From Metellina segmentata (lineage: Eukaryota > Arthropoda > Arachnida > Araneae > Tetragnathidae), in the NCBI GenBank assembly GCA_947359465.1, contig OX375879.1:126265260-126329259 (forward strand): a stretch of 64,000 nucleotides of DNA, in the 5' to 3' direction. The notes under the pieces were generated by a model that did no database searches, had not been told where the DNA came from, and saw only the letters and a list, made by a program, of their open reading frames with translations. The stretch's first letter is position 1; every line of letters starts with the position of its first letter. Shown here in pieces: positions 62,851-64,000 of the stretch. The translations under genes and the position numbers were made by a program.

Positions 62851-64000
62851 ATTAGAGAAGAATTTGAACTGATAGATATAACATTTCCATTGAGTTTAAA
62901 AGAAGGTTCTTTCGGTTATCGAACCGGAGACTTTCCGCGTGTAAAGCAGACGTGATCACCACTACACCACACAAACACTTATTTATTAGATAAGAATTTG
63001 AACTGATAGAAATAACATATTTCCATTGAGTTTAAAAGAAGGTTCTTTCGGGTATCGAACCGGAGACCTTCCGCGTGTAAAGCAGGAGTGATCACCACAA
63101 CACCACACAACCACTTATTTATTAGAGAAGAATTTGAACTCATAGAAACAACATTTGCATTGAGTTTAAAAGAAGGTACTTTCGGGTATCGAACCGGAGA
63201 CCTTACGCGAGTAAAGCAGACGTGATCACCACTACACCACACAACCACTTATTTATGAGAGAAGAATTTGAACTGATAGAAATAACATTTCTATTGAGTT
63301 TAAAAGAAAGTTCTTTCGGGTATCGAACCGGAGACCTTCCGCGTGTAAAGCAGACGTGATCACCAATACACCACACAACCACTTATTTATTAGAGAAGAA
63401 TTTGAACTGATAGAAATAACATATTTCCATTGAGTTTAAAAGAAGGTTCTTTCGGGTATCGAACCGGAGACCTTCCGCGTGTAAAGCAGACGTGATCACC
63501 AATACACCACACAACCACTTATTTATTAGAGAAGAATTTGAACTGATAGAAATAACATTTCCATTGAGTTTAAAAGAAGGTTCTTTCGGGTATCGAACCG
63601 GAAACATACCGCGTGTAAAGCAGACGTGATCACCACTACACCACACAAACACTTATTTATGAGAGAAGAATTTGAACTGATAGAAATAACATTTCTATTG
63701 AGTTTAAAAGAATGTTCTTTTGGGTATCGAACCGGAGACCTTCCGCGTGTAAAGCAGACGTGATCACCACTACACCACACAACCACTTATTTATTAGAGA
63801 AGAATTTGAACTGATAGAAATAACATTTCCTTTGAGTTTACAAGAAGGTTCTTTCGGGTATCGAACCGGAGACCTTCCGCGTGTAAAGCAGACGTGATCA
63901 CCACTACACCACACAAACACTTATTTATGAGAGAAGAATTTGAACTGATAGAAATAACATTTCTATTGAGTTTAAAAGAATGTTCTTTTGGGTATCGAAC

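Larger units (their letters stand above)
32014..64000 (-). repeat. tRNA-Val(UAC)-like 134-bp satellite array, about 239 units, open to the right
   Basis: A unit of 134 bp repeats without interruption from 32,014 to the window end. On the minus strand 72 nt of each unit follows the tRNA plan: acceptor GGTTGTG...AAGAACC, D arm, anticodon arm TCTGC-TTTACAC-GCGGA (anticodon TAC, valine), 5-nt variable loop, and T arm with loop TTCGATA. An A box (TGGTGTAGTGG) and a B box (GGTTCGATACC) are readable. Most units have TTTT three bases after the acceptor end (TTCTTTT), a potential Pol III stop. The other 62 bp is AT-rich spacer. The usual unit has two mismatches in the acceptor stem and one in the T stem, so it probably scores as a pseudo-tRNA. 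Subfamilies differ mainly in the T arm, acceptor and spacer. Open frames of about 86 codons here are a by-product of two consecutive units. Confidence 0.97.

Noticed and set aside
32072..63920. Well over 100 overlapping open frames of about 60-89 codons, nearly all on the minus strand, as a protein family
   Set aside because: They recur every 134 bp because two consecutive repeat units happen to lack stops. They mostly begin at non-ATG codons, read through the tRNA-like body and the spacer, and the period is not a multiple of three.
32014..64000. CRISPR-like array
   Set aside because: Units are contiguous and similar over their whole length, with no unique spacers between short repeats. There are no cas-like genes and the context is eukaryotic transposons.
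32014..64000. Array of functional tRNA-Val genes
   Set aside because: The common unit has two mismatches in the acceptor stem and one in the T stem, and several subfamilies have damaged B boxes. Function is possible for some units but not supported.

Overview
The window looks like repeat-dense, AT-rich nuclear DNA of an arthropod, most likely an arachnid such as an orb-weaving spider. That placement is inferred from the mix of mobile elements and the style of the Tc1 transposases; nothing in the sequence proves the species. I see no convincing host protein-coding gene. Everything recognisable is a transposon, a transposon relic or a tandem repeat.

Layout. (1) 1-14.5 kb, minus strand: two LTR-retrotransposon copies lie head to tail. 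Copy A (1 to about 4.2 kb) has a long open Gag-protease-integrase frame. Copy B (about 4.2 to 14.45 kb) is broken by two stop codons, two frameshifts and a nested insertion. In both, the integrase follows the protease directly with no reverse transcriptase between them. This is the PR-IN order known from Gmr1-like Ty3 elements. Each has a strong splice-donor sequence in its leader, about 0.9-1.0 kb before the gag start. B's gag is split by a roughly 330-bp LINE/SINE-like insert (9-bp target duplication), which is itself split by a 1.33-kb hAT-like element (8-bp duplication). Between B's leader donor and its LTR/PBS lies a 52-copy, 80-bp minisatellite. (2) 14.5-20.3 kb: a zinc-finger fragment, a Ty1/copia remnant, a 5'-truncated LINE, 2.2 kb of featureless AT-rich DNA, a cluster of GC-rich hairpins and a 198-bp duplication. 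(3) 20.3-29.35 kb: a third LTR element C (Ty3 RNase H tail, integrase, 3' LTR) carries two Tc1 elements and a 4.39-kb LINE. The LINE sits in C's 3' LTR and is bounded by a 12-bp target duplication. (4) 29.3-32.0 kb: a small MITE and an internally deleted piggyBac element with TTAA sites. (5) 32.0 kb to the window end: an unbroken tandem array of about 239 copies of a 134-bp unit.

The 134-bp array is the most unusual object. Read on the minus strand, 72 nt of each unit is a recognisable tRNA-Val(UAC)-like cloverleaf with A box, B box and anticodon TAC. In most units a TTTT run follows three bases after the acceptor end, and the rest is a 62-bp AT-rich spacer. The anticodon triplet is unchanged in every unit I read, although the stems around it vary. 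The array has a layered duplication history: a 404-bp (3-unit) and a 1,608-bp (12-unit) duplication, an exact tandem 3,212-bp (24-unit) duplication, and a nearly identical block of about 9.3 kb repeated 9.65-11.26 kb away. The many open frames of about 86 codons in this region are a by-product of the repeat.

The mobile elements can be ordered in time. Element C is older than both Tc1 copies and the LINE. Element B is older than the LINE/SINE insert, which is older than the hAT-like insert. All appear inactive except possibly A, whose Gag-protease frame is intact.
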